Origin: Parastagonospora avenae f. sp. tritici 18332-5
Lineage: Eukaryota > Ascomycota > Dothideomycetes > Pleosporales > Phaeosphaeriaceae
Length of the DNA stretch: 64,000 bases
Direction: 5' to 3'
Assembly: GCA_022559985.1 (NCBI GenBank)
Contig: JAFJTR010000091.1
Coordinates: forward strand, 53,713 to 117,712
Positions 13,317-24,580 of this stretch are shown here, piece after piece; within the stretch, counting starts at the first letter, position 1; the number at the start of each line of letters is the position of its first letter. Below the pieces are notes generated by a model, which saw nothing but the letters and a program-made list of their open reading frames with translations, ran no database searches and was not told the DNA's origin. A program made the translations under genes and the position numbers.

Positions 13317-13819
13317 CACGTTCATCTGCTTGCCACCTCCGTCACGTTGTACTTTTGTAATGTATGAATTGTAATGGGAGTCCGAACAATAGCGTTTTTG
13401 CACTCTCGTTACAACGTTATTCTACGTACGTGCTTTTCCTTCTTACTTTCTTTTCTTTCCTTGTTCGATTTCGTCTGGCATTGCGGCGTTGGTCATGGAA
13501 ACACTACATCATGCGGCGTTCGTGTTTGCATAGTCGATGGCTTGGCTTGGTCGCGCTTGGTTTCTCTGTTTCACTGTCTAAAGATATCCCTCCATACATG
13601 GCAAATCAAAGGCCCGAGTTATACTTTCCGTTTGAGCATTGCTTGGCCGAAAGGTTTTCAATCTTAGTTTAGCGTAGCGTAGCGTTGGAGTGCAGCATAG
13701 TTGTTCAAAGCATGGCATGTACATTCAAAGTGATGTGTGAAGTTTTTGGTTGAAAGTCGAGTTTATTACAAAAGGCTACCTAGCAGACCAGCTGCGCTAC
13801 AGAATGAAGAAGAGAAACC
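13317..13819. other. Spacer between convergent genes
   Basis: About 500 bases, T-rich, holding the 3' ends of the MIT-domain gene and of the minus-strand gene after it. A short tandem run of AGCGT lies near 13672-13685. No gene seen. Confidence 0.5.
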
Positions 13820-14851
13820 TCAAACAACGAACGGCCGTCCAACTCTCGCGTGATCGTTGAGCACCCTCGCCCTGTGCTCCTCCAACTTCGCAACAGCCTC
13901 CGCCCATCTCGCCTTACCATCTCTCAATGCCTTCGACTCCCCCTCACCACGTCCCCAAAGTTCCTTGTGCGTATAAAACTTGCCATCCGCCGGCGCCGGT
14001 CTCAAAAGCTCACGCTTCCTCGCACTCTCGCCGTCATCACTTCCGCTTCCCGAGCCGCCAGTTGATGCACGTCCTGGGAGATTGAGGAAGCGGCCCCAAG
14101 CCACCTGAGCGTTCTCAAGACTGCTGCTGGCGCGGATGGTGCGGAGGACGCCTTGACTGCCGATCAGGTCGCTTTGGAGCATCGTGGTTTGCAGGGTGGT
14201 GAGGGATTGTTGGAGGCCGTCGATGGCTTGGCTTACGGGGCTGTTCATTTCGCGGTGGTAGGCCCTGCGAGAAATCATTGTCAGTACAACCCATGATAGG
14301 GAACGGAGAGACGTACCGGCCCAGTGATGTTAGAGATGTAGCCAGGTTGGGGATGACAGAGACGTAGTCAATGTATGGTGTCGAGAGGTCAGTTGTGGCG
14401 TTGACCAAGGAGGTGGGGATTGTTGACGGCAGAGCGATGCTGGAAGTCAGCGGCAGCGAAGGCGTGGGTGTGGTAGAATTGAGGTCAGGGTCGGTGGCAT
14501 TTGGAAGGAGCCATGCGGTCTGCTTCTTGTCAGTCTTCGGCTTCGTCAACAATTGGCGGAGATGTCACATGCCTTGTTCGTATCGATCTGGAACTTGATC
14601 TGAAGCACCGTATTCGTGATGTTGTTGAGCAAGTCTGCAGTGCCCATCCCACCCTTATTGCCAATGTTGAAGCCCCAGCCTCGATTGGGGTTGTTAGGCT
14701 CTCCGATCGCTTTCGCTGCTGCATCAACAACCGTCCTCAAGTCGGTGAGATCTTGGACGGCGGGCGTGGCGAGTGCTACCGGCGCGAGGATGATACCAGT
14801 GAAGAGCATGGCGACCGCCAGTGATTGTATATCAAGGTGGGCCGAGAACAT
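13820..14851 (-). CDS. Predicted secreted protein, unrecognised, cysteine-free
   Basis: Exons on the minus strand 14851-14573, 14519-14317 and 14264-13820 give 308 residues. I do not recognise the family. Seen: a hydrophobic segment AVAMLFTGIILAPVALA that would serve as a signal peptide (an internal Met at 14809 would make it conventional), several N-glycosylation sequons (NIT, NKT, NAT, NST), a Ser/Thr/Pro-rich middle, and a charged C-terminal part with predicted helix (KARWAEAVAKLEEHRARVL). No cysteine occurs in the model. The first intron (14520-14572, 53 nt) has a GC donor (GCATGT) and a CTGAC branch; the second is 52 nt GT-AG. A GT donor one codon away breaks the frame, so GC is preferred. 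Confidence 0.6.
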
Positions 14852-15217
14852 GCTAAGTTGTCAATGCGGCTAGCGAACGTCGAGATTGCTAGGCCGGAAG
14901 GTGAGATATGCTAAGGTGAGCAATGGTGTAGGTGTGATGCTGGCTGCTAGGTTTGTTGCAGGTAAAGGTGTTGATGAAGGATGGAAGATGGGAGTGGACG
15001 GACAGCAGCGGTTTTAAGCTCGAGTTGAGAGACGTAGAAGGCACGCGACAATGATGACTGACACACGCACGTTATCCTTTCAGGAAAGAACGGACCTGGA
15101 AGTCTTAAAGAAGAAGTCGCGTTAAAATCTTGCGGAAGGTCCATGTCGCTGCGTGTAACTAATGTGAGCGCCTGTTTGTATAGTGGAAAGTGCTGTCATA
15201 ATCTTGACCTCAACTTC
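14852..15217. other. Spacer
   Basis: Upstream of the secreted-protein gene and downstream of the HET pseudogene. Nothing recognised. Confidence 0.4.
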
Positions 15218-16976
15218 CTAGTCGAAGTGATTTACGTCCTGTTCGGACACTTTGTAGTACCTGAAAACACAAAGATCCAAGACGAATACCATATCATCAT
15301 GCATGTTCTCCCTCTTCAATCGAGCAGTCATGAACCGGCCCTCAAGAGGGAATGTGATCTATGTTTCGACGAGCTCTTTCCCGTGCACGAGCGGAATTAT
15401 TTCTTCGAGAATGTCACTCGCCTGATCCTCCTCTATAATTCCATCAAGCATCGGCTTTATCTGAACATGCATTCTCGGATATCCTTCTCCAATAGTGACA
15501 TATATCAGCGTCAGAATCACTACGAAAGCCGCCCCGCTCTTCGAAGAGAAGAACAATGCCGCCCTGGTGCCACGCCAGTCTTTTGCCCATATTATTGAAT
15601 TATTAGCGTAGTTCCACGCCTTGGATGTCTTCTCATCGATGAGTGGCATTCGGAGAGGGTACTGGCATGATCTAGCCTTGAGGAATCGAATTCCCAGTTT
15701 TTGTCCATATTCGCGGAGCCAACAGCAGTGAGAATTTTGCGGCTCTTTGCATCGCTAGATAGGCCCTGTCTCGTGCAGGTAAACAACTTGGCTTTTTGAC
15801 ATCGCGACTAGCGAGTAGTTGACGTCAACAAGATCATCGTCAGCAGTGCGGTAGAATTCGGCCTGCGTGTTCGATGATCCTGGTGCAACTACTAGAGCAA
15901 TTAGTATTGCGATGGCAGTATCAAGGTTGTTTCTGTAGCGGCATCGGAGGATTGCAAGGTGTGTATGGCTTCCTTTCCGATGCGCATGCTCTAGAACACT
16001 AAGGACAATTTGAAGTCCTCTGTTTGTTGTAGAGTAGGGTTCTGTCTTTGTAGTATACGGGATAATGTCAGCACCTTTGCTGAAAGCAGATGGATGCGGC
16101 GCAAGTATCCCAATACCACTAGGAGCTCGCTGAGACGTCCGGATCATGTCTGGTCTGCAAGCTTCCGTATATTCATTGCTCCATGCGAACAGACTGTGAT
16201 CGTAGTCGCGTCTTATGATCTCCCCTTGCAAGCGCGTAAAGGCTCTCGCGCCCTCACCATATAACACTGGCATATTGACCCCAAAAATACCCACCAAGCA
16301 ATACGCAAGATTTTATACCTTCGTGGTCTCTCTTTTGGAGGCCCCTGACATTCTTTGTGCAATGCTTTTGTGGTACATGAACGTCTGGTCCACGACTACG
16401 TCTGCGTCAATTCCTGTCACCTCCGATATTTCCTTCGAGAGCTCCTCCTTGTCCCAATGAAATTCCAGTCTGAATCATAAAAGTAGAGAACACTCGGAGA
16501 GATGAGTTCTTGGAGCGTCCAGCCCCTACCAAACCAGCGAGCTGTCGAGCAAGAAACACGAGCAGGAAGTGGCGAGGTAGATTCGGTTCCAGAAGCGACA
16601 AGTACAGAATCGGTCCCCAAACGGCTGGTCGTTGTTCTAGATCGTGCCGAGACATCCTCAAAGTGAGCGAAGCAGATTTTACACTTTTGATACGAGCTGA
16701 ACATGGAATTGATTGCTTCAGAAAGTTCGGCGGAAGAGGTTTTGTCGATACAACACGTGTCGATCCAGATGTATTTGCAGTTGTGCTCTGCTGCTTTGGC
16801 GGCAGACTCGAGTATTTTGGTCCAGCCAGCTTTTTCTAGGCCCAAGCCAGTCACAATGTCCTAAGTGTACCCTCATCTTGTCCCCATGTATGTGATAGTA
16901 CAGCGTATTCTGTAAGAGGGAGATCTGAACGGTGGAACGTTTCAAGCTGGAGAGTGTCTACGTTAAGCAGTCGCAT
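15218..16976 (-). pseudogene. HET-domain (heterokaryon incompatibility) pseudogene
   Basis: Read from 16976 down, the start MRLLNVDTLQLETF... and LTEYAVLSHTWGQDE match the opening of HET-domain proteins, followed by YIWIDTCCIDK, FEDVSA, ARWFGRGWTLQELI and, further on, AYCLVGIFGVNMPVLYGEG, the HET core. Intact relatives trigger cell death after fusion of unlike hyphae. This copy is broken: a frameshift near 16858-16864 after WGQDEGTL, a second near 16450, and in-frame stops at 16313-16315 (TAA within the expected V-E-D-L-A-Y block), 15755-15757 and 15359-15361. Coding-like sequence continues in one frame across the last two stops to about 15218, ending VSEQDVNHFD. Several independent lesions make sequencing error unlikely. 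Confidence 0.85.
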
Positions 16977-17872
16977 AGTCATCACCCTGGTGTTCTACGA
17001 TGACATGTATCGTATTCTTGCATTGTTCTAAAGTCTCTGATGGTGTGAAGAGCTACATCTTGATTATACAGAATTTCTAGGCAGCAGCATTCACTAGGAA
17101 AGTCTCTACTTGTTTGATAAGCAATGACGCAATAACGCATATATCATGGAGGAAGGCTGAACAGGTCCAAGACCAGAACTCGCGGGCGCGAGTAAGTTAG
17201 AGAATTACAGTACAGCATGAAAGCGAAAGTCTATTACTTATGCAAAGAAAAGCGACGATCAAAAGTCTAATTTAGTTGAGCTGACAGCTGGTTGCTATAT
17301 CTCCTGGCTTTCATCAGTATTCCCCCTCGTATAGTGCTGCGCCTCGAAGCTCGCAATTGGTCATTTGGTCTAAAATCAGGCCAACCGACAGGCACATAAA
17401 CAGTTAGCTCTATTGTCAAATCCTCAAACCTACCAATACAAGCTCTTCTTTCAGCTGCCCAGAAGCGCAATCGAGTAGCACGCCATTTTGTCATCATCTC
17501 CGTCTTCGGTCGCCTCAGCCTTAGATAAGTCTGTGTCGTGAGCTAGTTCTGCGGCGGCTTCAAGTGTTTTTGAAGCTTGGTCCAGCTTCCGTTCCGCTAT
17601 ATCGTTGTCCAGCACTTTTCTGACATATTAAGCGTTTTTGCAATACTGACTGTGAGCTGTACAACATGAGCACACCAATCAGCTCTGCGCTACCTTTGAG
17701 GACACCCTCCGATGGCTCAACTACATCCAGCAGACTGTGCACTCAAGATGTTCGTGGTGAGTGGCTAGTTACGAATGCAATATAATTTTACCCTCGAGGA
17801 TTCTGTTTGTGTCTACATCCAATTGGGGAAATATAGATTTTTGGTAATCTCCATCTCTTTCAAAGCTACTCT
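16977..17872. other. AT-rich spacer
   Basis: About 900 bases between the HET pseudogene start and the permease 3' end. Short open frames (for example 17267-17497, minus) show no recognisable motifs. Nothing supported. Confidence 0.5.
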
Positions 17873-19893
17873 TCATGCAACAGTTGCATCCTCCTGGGGT
17901 ATTATGACTGGCTCAGCAAATAGCTCCATCCATCGTTGACTAGAAATCTCCATCCTCGGTCCCTTGTATGTTTTCCGCGCAACCATAACCCACCAGAGGA
18001 TGGAAATGCTTACAACTCCCACAAATACAACCAAGGACCAATTGAAAACCTCTACTGTAACAACGGCTACGGGTGGCCAAAAGCAGAAGATGATTCCAAC
18101 AATACTGTACGCTAGAGATAATATGGCGATTGGAACTCTGAAGATGCCCAGTCGAAAGGGCCCCCAAGGCATATTCGGCACGGTGAAGTGGCGATACAAC
18201 AGAAGAATGGCGCAAACCATAAAGCCAGTATAAAATGATGCTACCGTGAGACCCGTCAATGCACTGAATGCAGCATCCGACCCAAGACCGATGAGAGCAA
18301 ATAGCATGGAGAGAAGGGCAGTCGTGGCGATCGAGTACAATGGTAGGCCTGAATTGCGCTCAATCTTGAAGTGTGTATTAGCACAGTGCATAAACTGGAA
18401 TGTCAAGAAGATATGGTTGCCGATGGTGCATGCGTCACATACCTTTGAAATATGTCGAGAGCAAGGAACGCCTTCTTCTCTGGCAAATGCCCACAACATG
18501 CGGGAAGCAGTAGCCATAGATCCAATTGTGCCGAATATCAGCATTATGATGATGAGTGATGTCTGTAGTCTAATGTCAGTAAAACGTGCCATTTTTGGGA
18601 AGGAAGATAGTTTCTCACTAGAGCTGCAGTTCCACCACTGGACCCTGTCACGCTTCGGAAGACGCCTATGACCGGGATGCTATATATCGAGGTGAGGACT
18701 TGCTCAAGAGGAAAGCAGTACAGTATCATGATTGCCATAGAATACCCCATCACAAAATATAAGCCAACGGATATGATTGTAGCTTTTGGGACAACTCGGG
18801 AGGCGTCCTTGACTTCTTCGGCTGCGACAGTTAATAAGCCATTTGCCTGCAACGTGTCTAATCTTAGAGCTTACCGAGATGTACTCCAGCGTCGAAGCCG
18901 TTGAAACCAAACATGATGGGTATAGCGCCAACAAAGGTGGCCTCAACATTGTTGTTCCACCCACCACCATTGAAGAAGTTTTCAAACACCTGGGAACTAT
19001 CTGTCTTGGGCGCCAAGTACTTCAGCACAATGAGCAAGACGAAAAAGCCCATGACAAAGATGACAAAGGCAACAGATTCTATGGTGGGCAAGAGCCGCCC
19101 GAGGACTGTGGTCACTAACACGGCCAACGTGATGACTGCGAAGAAGGCCAGCGTCACATGCCACTTCTTCATTTCATACTCGGGATGAACTGCACTGGCC
19201 AGACTGAGGATCACATTAGACGTCAGGAAGGCCACTCCAGCAGCACCAGCTTGCCATGCGATGGTAACGATCCAGCCCACAAAGTAGGAAAGGAAGTTTG
19301 AGAGCCTGCGAGGAGCTAATATCGCAACCCAATTATACTGCCCGCCAGAAAGCGGAATCCTATGTCAATGTTAGCACGTCTCGTTGGAGATGAAAGTACG
19401 GGGCGTACATTGACGCCAGCTCAGCGACTACCAAAGCTTGCATTAGAACTCCCAGGAACACGATGGGGAAAGATATAAGAAATCCGGTTGGGCCACCATT
19501 GAAGAGAACCAAATGTAGACCACTTTGAAAAGATCAGCGCGCTTATTACCTCGCCATGTGATGTATGCGTACCTAAGCATGCCAGCCCAGGCATTCACTT
19601 CAATATGTCAGTATGTTTTCTGATGATAAAAAAAGTCCATATACTTTGCGACTTACTGACAGTACTGCATAATGCTATGACAGTCAAGAGGTTGAAGTTA
19701 CGCTTTTATGATCAGCAGGCTGAGCACTTGCGCAATGCAGTTTCCGTCATACCTTAAACTGCTGTTCTTTGCCAAAACGTGCAAGCAACTGCTCGTCACT
19801 ACCCCAGCCTGACGACGACTTGGATGCTGAGTATGCTATGTTGTCTATAGATCTCAGCGACGAGACTTGATCTTGGAACTCCAAGTCATGCAT
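17873..19893 (-). CDS. APC-superfamily amino acid/GABA/choline-type permease
   Basis: Eight exons on the minus strand (19893-19753, 19702-19657, 19597-19573, 19522-19409, 19359-18875, 18821-18619, 18562-18443, 18364-17873) give 541 residues with about 12 membrane segments. It should import amino acids or related amines across the plasma membrane; the substrate cannot be read from the sequence. Seen: cytosolic N-terminus with LLARFGKEQQFKRNF, the signature IPLSGGQYNWVAILAP, FGFNGFDAGVHLAEEVKDAS, and ASRMLWAFAREEGVP, all typical of fungal GABA/choline-like permeases. Exons 2 and 3 are only 46 and 25 nt. Intron 7 (18365-18442, 78 nt) is stop-free and in frame, but TGCTAAT and the family alignment support removing it. 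Start 19893 was preferred over 19995 because upstream sequence is unlike the family. Confidence 0.87.
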
Positions 19894-20624
19894 CTTGACG
19901 TCTCTGGAGAGAAAGATAACACCTAGAATCTTTCTGAAGATGTAACAACCATGGGACGAAGAGCGGGCACACAAGGATGTTGGAAGGCAAGACAAGATGC
20001 TTGTTACTACTAACTAACGGTTCAAAGGTACCTAGGTAGGTGTTGTCAGAGCAAGGATGGGTCTATAGCGGCACGTATAACTCCCAAGCTTGTGTCAGCA
20101 GCTAAGAATAGGATGTGCCTATGGTAGTTCCCCCACTTTTACCTGCCTATTGCAGCAGGCGCTTCGAGATGCACGCAATCTAAGGATTCAAGGGCATGTC
20201 TTAATTATGTGCCTTCTTCCAGGCAATGGCTTTCGTGTTGTAGATCTTGGCTGCATGGCTTGGCTGCATGAGGCGAATATTTTCGGTGACCGACAAACGG
20301 TGTGGCTTGCAGCGCCTACATCCGACGAAGCGAACAGCAAGTTCACAGCAGCGGCAAGGATTGAACTCGATGCCAATAACCTTTAGAAACTCAGACCTGG
20401 TCAATAAATATCTAGGCATCAAGATTTTGCTCGTTTCGGTGGAAAACTCAGAGAACTGGAGAACTTCCCGAGGTGTGGTAGGTACAAGAGTGTATTACAT
20501 CTCGACGCCCCAGAACTAACGCCTCCTCTAAGCTCGATATATATCATACCATATAAGCAGATTTTGGCGAAGAATGAGATTGCTATCGCCTTCATTGCCT
20601 GAACTCAACAATCTTGGCTTCGCA
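19894..20624. other. Spacer with TACCTAGGTA palindrome
   Basis: About 730 bases. A perfect ten-base palindrome TACCTAGGTA sits at 20029-20038. An open frame at 20090-20386 (plus) has no recognised motifs. No gene supported. Confidence 0.5.
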
Positions 20625-21650
20625 TCATTCCTCCAGTGAGCTGGGACGCATGTCCTCTGCCTGCAGAGTGCCCTCATATTTCCTCTCGCGGAGTAGATTT
20701 GCAGGTGCTTGTAGTCTTGGATGATATCCTGGAGCTCGATCTGTCGCCCACTGATGAAACGGATCCCATTTTAGACATTGCCTTGACGCTCCAGACTTGA
20801 GACGCGGTATCGGATCTCGGTCAGGATAGTAACCAAAAGTGTAGAGAGCTGTATCGGCGTTACACATGAGGTCATTGACTACGACTCCGAGACAGTGTCC
20901 TAGTCTGAATTAGAATGCCTTTCGGGGCGATAAAGGAGGACTCTAGTTGGCATTTGCTTACTGGCGTGAATAACTTCCACAGCGCGGGCCTCATCCGTGC
21001 GGTTCGCGAAATAGGTGTCTTCGTGAAGGTGCCAGTATATTCTTCGCTACTTATTGTCAGTATCGATTTTGCATGAAGATACTAACGCGAACTCACCATA
21101 CAATGTAGGCCATGATAAACGCCTATCGTCCCCAGATAACCCTCTCTGTCGAGCAGTGAGACCGTATCGTCTGGTTCTTCATTCGAAGACTTGACCTCTT
21201 TTTCCGTAGCAGAGAAGTAAATCGCTGGAAGTGATAATTTAGCCTCTTGGTGTATAAAGCATGAAGCAGGGCACCCTACGGCGGACGAGAGCATCCCATG
21301 CTTTGTCAACTTCTGATGATGGAGGATCTGAGAATATTGAATGTTCGTCTGGGTTTGCCTTTCGTTGTTCAAATTGGAGGAGGTGTCCGGCGGGTGCTTG
21401 ATTTTCGTCAACCAAAGTTTTCTTCTCAGCGAAATATTTGCATCTTACAATAAGGGGCGGCCTTTTTCGCATGCTGCAAATTTTGAAGCAAAACGATCGC
21501 GGTAATGAGAAGACTGTAAATACCGAGAGCTACCACGAATTTTGTTTGTCGAACTCTCAATAAGAGGGGGGAGTATCGACTTTCTCCAGGATCTGAAGAG
21601 TTCAGACCCTCATCTTCGAGAAGTGGGTGACTCTGCTCATGTTCCTTCAT
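20625..21650 (-). CDS. UstYa-family (DUF3328) oxidase-like protein
   Basis: Five exons on the minus strand (21650-21449, 21396-21280, 21224-21097, 21046-20962, 20899-20625) join to 268 residues. Characterised relatives (UstYa/UstYb in ustiloxin, and others in cyclochlorotine biosynthesis) oxidise or cyclise small peptides. Seen: a short cytosolic N-terminus, one membrane segment at about 37-58 (FVVALGIYSLLITAIVLLQN), and both HxxHC motifs that define the family, YHGLHC at 143-148 and HARHC at 176-180, followed by NDLMCNADTAL. Both motifs are complete only after splicing, which supports the exon joins. The four introns are 50-62 nt. It is transcribed away from a possible small secreted peptide gene at 22309. 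Confidence 0.87.
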
Positions 21651-22308
21651 ATTACAGGTTAATCTTCACTTCCAGTGATATAGTAAGAGATATGACTTCA
21701 CATTCTGGGGAGACTTCACCCGTGCGGGGGACCCAGACGCTATATCAGGTGTTTGCCTGCTCTTGGTCACTGCCGAGGTGATTCCTAGCGTCACAATGTT
21801 AACTCAAGTCAATGTCGGAAAAATGCAGCTTATCAAGCCCGATAGCCGGTTTCGTGTGAGATATTCCCAGCTGAAGGGTGCAGCCGTCAACCGGTCAGCC
21901 GTTGAGGTAATACGGGCCTTGGCTGGTCGTAAGCGCGAGTGAAGATCTGAAGTCTCCCTATGTGCATGGTTAAATGCGAGTTGCCATAGGCGGAACAGTC
22001 ATTTACCGCGCCTGGAGTTTCTCAGTTTGAGTGGATAGCTTGTTCTCTTATCATCGGAGTCGACTCTTGATCTGGACAACATGTCGATCCGGCACCATGG
22101 GAACCAATCATTGGCCGCATGCTGCCCTGGTATTGCTCCAATATACCCCTGTCGAATAAGCCTGATGCCTTTCGTTCCTTGTAGATTTAATAGGATGTTC
22201 TGAAGCTGCACCCATACCGGGAGTTATAACGTGAGTTCTTTCCTCAACGTCCGTACTAGCCACAAGAAAATCCACTCGCCTCCGAACAAAACCACTTTAT
22301 CAAACATC
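21651..22308. promoter_or_regulatory. Divergent spacer between UstYa-like gene and small peptide frame
   Basis: 658 bases that would act as the shared upstream region if the peptide gene at 22309 is real. I see no clear operator; the assignment as a regulatory region rests only on the head-to-head layout. Confidence 0.35.
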
Positions 22309-22682
22309 ATGCATCTGCTATCTGTCGCAATCACTTTCTTATTGACCCTAGGTGTCAGCGCCAGGCCAGTCAAAGGTGTGCATTCTAATCTTAAGTCTTC
22401 CGTCGCGTTATTGACTTTCTGGGCAAGATACTACAATCAGTCCCTCGGGAGAGCTTCATTTTACGAAAGATCCTGTGGAGCCCGAATTCGTCCCAGAAGA
22501 TGCGGCGCTTTTCTTCCTGTGGGACTCTGAAGAAAAGTCCGAAAAGTCGGATACGTCAACAACAACTTATTGAGGCTCTAGAGACATGTAAAGGTCTATT
22601 AAGCGGGGAATTCTCTCCACTGAGACATAAAACGATGTTTGCCGCCAAAAACAGATGGAAAGTTGAAAATATACAATTGTAG
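22309..22682 (+). CDS. Possible small secreted peptide gene
   Basis: An ATG opens a convincing signal peptide, MHLLSVAITFLLTLGVSA, followed by RPVK. Downstream structure is uncertain. Splicing 22376-22440 (GTGTGC...AATCAG, 65 nt) gives 102 residues ending at 22682. Reading straight through gives 73 residues ending at 22530 (with RPRRC near the end). A third frame after the intron reads as an acidic stretch, DPVEPEFVPEDAALFFLW, ending in TTTY, but needs an unusual splice site. No repeated core peptide of the ustiloxin type is seen. The frame lies head-to-head with the UstYa-like gene and ends about 35 bases from the GNAT gene. It could be a secreted signal, a ribosomal peptide precursor, or chance. 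Confidence 0.35.
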
Positions 22683-22716
22683 TTCAATTCGATCGTTCTC
22701 CATGTTACAACCGTTA

Positions 22717-23459
22717 CTACGTAGACTTCCTATCGCGCACCATCGACCAGATGTGATATTTAGGTTTGTCGGAAAACTTTTCGGGAACGTCCAAATCTCG
22801 CTCCTGTAGTGTTGTGAAGGAATGCTTCTCGTATAGTCCTTTTCCTTCAGGGCTTGCTATGAGAGTAGTCTGTTGTTATCAATATATATCGCTACTACAG
22901 TTGAAAGCACACTTACAGCTGCTCTGACTTCATCTGCTACCTTGAGACCCGACTTCAGTAACTCTGCTCCTGCTCCACGTCGTTGGTATGCGGGCTCGAT
23001 AGCCATGATAACAAGCCCTAAAAGTCATCAGCCGCGTAAAACAGAACGGCTGAGCCACGTACTCATGAACGGCAGTTCATTCTCTTCATAATACTTGTGT
23101 TCGTCGACCCCCAAAGAATTGAAAAGGGCTTGGGCATATTCTTTCTCTGCGTCACTTTCCCATGTCCCTGGTGGTCCGTCCAAGGGAAATCTTTGGGGCT
23201 TCGCATCTTCGTGAAGCGCCCACATTGCACCTCCAATTATGCTTCCAGTGGCAGAGTCGGTGATTTTCTCCCACTTGATACCAGGTGCGATATTTTTGAT
23301 GAACAAAAGACGCTGTGCGGTCAAATCCTCTCCTTCCGAGGTCAGCCCACGAGGAAACACAGCGTTGATGTACTCGTTCCTTCCTCCGTAGGCTTTGAAC
23401 ATGATGTGAATGATCTGTCGTACGTCATCGTCGGACGCAGCCGCGACCTCGAACTCCAT
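22717..23459 (-). CDS. GNAT-family N-acetyltransferase
   Basis: Three exons on the minus strand (23459-23063, 23017-22917, 22869-22717) give 216 residues. GNAT enzymes move an acetyl group from acetyl-CoA to an amine; the acceptor is unknown. Seen: VIMAIEPAYQRRGAGAELL, which is the acetyl-CoA binding motif A (QRRGAG), then ASPEGKGLYEKHSF, the typical motif B of fungal GNATs. Introns are 45 and 47 nt. Start 23459 (MEFEVAAASD) is preferred; a Met six codons upstream at 23477 is possible. Its neighbours are the small peptide frame (convergent) and an unmarked spacer. It may be an accessory tailoring or detoxification enzyme, which is speculation. Confidence 0.87.
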
Positions 23460-23477
23460 GACAGGTAATATTACCAA

Positions 23478-24580
23478 GTGATGAAGATGGTGCTGAGGGC
23501 TTCTTGGTCAGAAGAATCAAGCCGGTCAAAGAAGCTTTAGAATTGCTTCACGGAACACAAGTCGTGTTGCGTCGTTGCGTTGGTAGTATCGTACTGTGCC
23601 ACCTTCCTGTTGGACATCCTTGTAACGCACCAATACGCATCAGGCGATTCGCCAATAACCCTAGTTAGTGTACCCATTTCTCGGAACTCTAGAGATGTTA
23701 TCACAGTGCCTACAAAAGGTGGAGAACATGATTCCCTGCTTGGCAGACTTAGTTTGTGCTGGCGCGAAAATGACAGGCGAGTGAAAGGCCAAAATGAAAC
23801 CGGTCAAGTTGTCCAGACCACGGTATTAATGATCATCAGAATGAGGGCTCCACCTAGTCAGCCGAGATGACGTTAGTGAAGAGCCTTGGAGTATGTCTGG
23901 GATTGGTACCTAGGTACTTTCTTCCTTCTGAGCACCATGCACCCACAGATGCAAACAGAAGCGCACAACAATTGTCGTGAATACTGCACAACTAAGGGTA
24001 CATATTCTCACATGTCGGATGTCAACAATTGCAAGACCTGGTCATGTCATCGGCTACCGAAGGCAGGCGCGGATCCCCATTATTGTCCTGTTCGTAATCT
24101 GCAGTTAACATCACATCTCCTGGCAGACTACCGCCGATGATATTACATCTTTGTGAAATGTGAGAAAGAGAGTGTACAGGCTAGTCTGCCATAGGACAGT
24201 CGATGTCCGGCCATTCCGAGGTTCCCAGGTTGCCATTGATCCCGGTGAATCGGTGACCGAATCTGCTGCGCCGCAATCCTTCCAAATAGTTGAGCGCGTC
24301 GCATCCCATGCCGTATCAGGCTGTCAGCACCCACTTTCGCTGCATTCAATCAGCCAATTAAAGCTAGTTTGACATTTGACCCCTTTGCCATGGCAGAGCG
24401 GCCAAGAGCAACGGCGGATACAAGCCATTGGCGCAAAGTCAGGCCAAGGTGATCTCGACTTCCTTCGTGTTGGCTGAAATATGATGACGCTACCCACTTT
24501 ATCTTTGGGGTCCGATTTCTGTGCGCACCAAAAGCCGATTATGGGTCGTCGCTGCTGGTTTCGTGCACAAGTCGAGCGCG
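23478..24580. other. Long spacer with second TACCTAGGTA palindrome
   Basis: About 1.1 kb. TACCTAGGTA occurs at 23907-23916. Small open frames at 23580-23870 and 23886-24140 show no recognisable domains. No RNA gene seen. Confidence 0.5.

Noticed and set aside
18844..18874. A 28-nt intron in the permease (GTAAGC to TTGCAG)
   Set aside because: Too short to splice; the next acceptor (53 nt in total, after TTAAC) restores the family sequence.
20340..20400. tRNA-like T-arm (TTCAATC loop) on the minus strand
   Set aside because: The arm pairs in only four of five positions, and no matching D-arm, anticodon arm or acceptor stem could be built.
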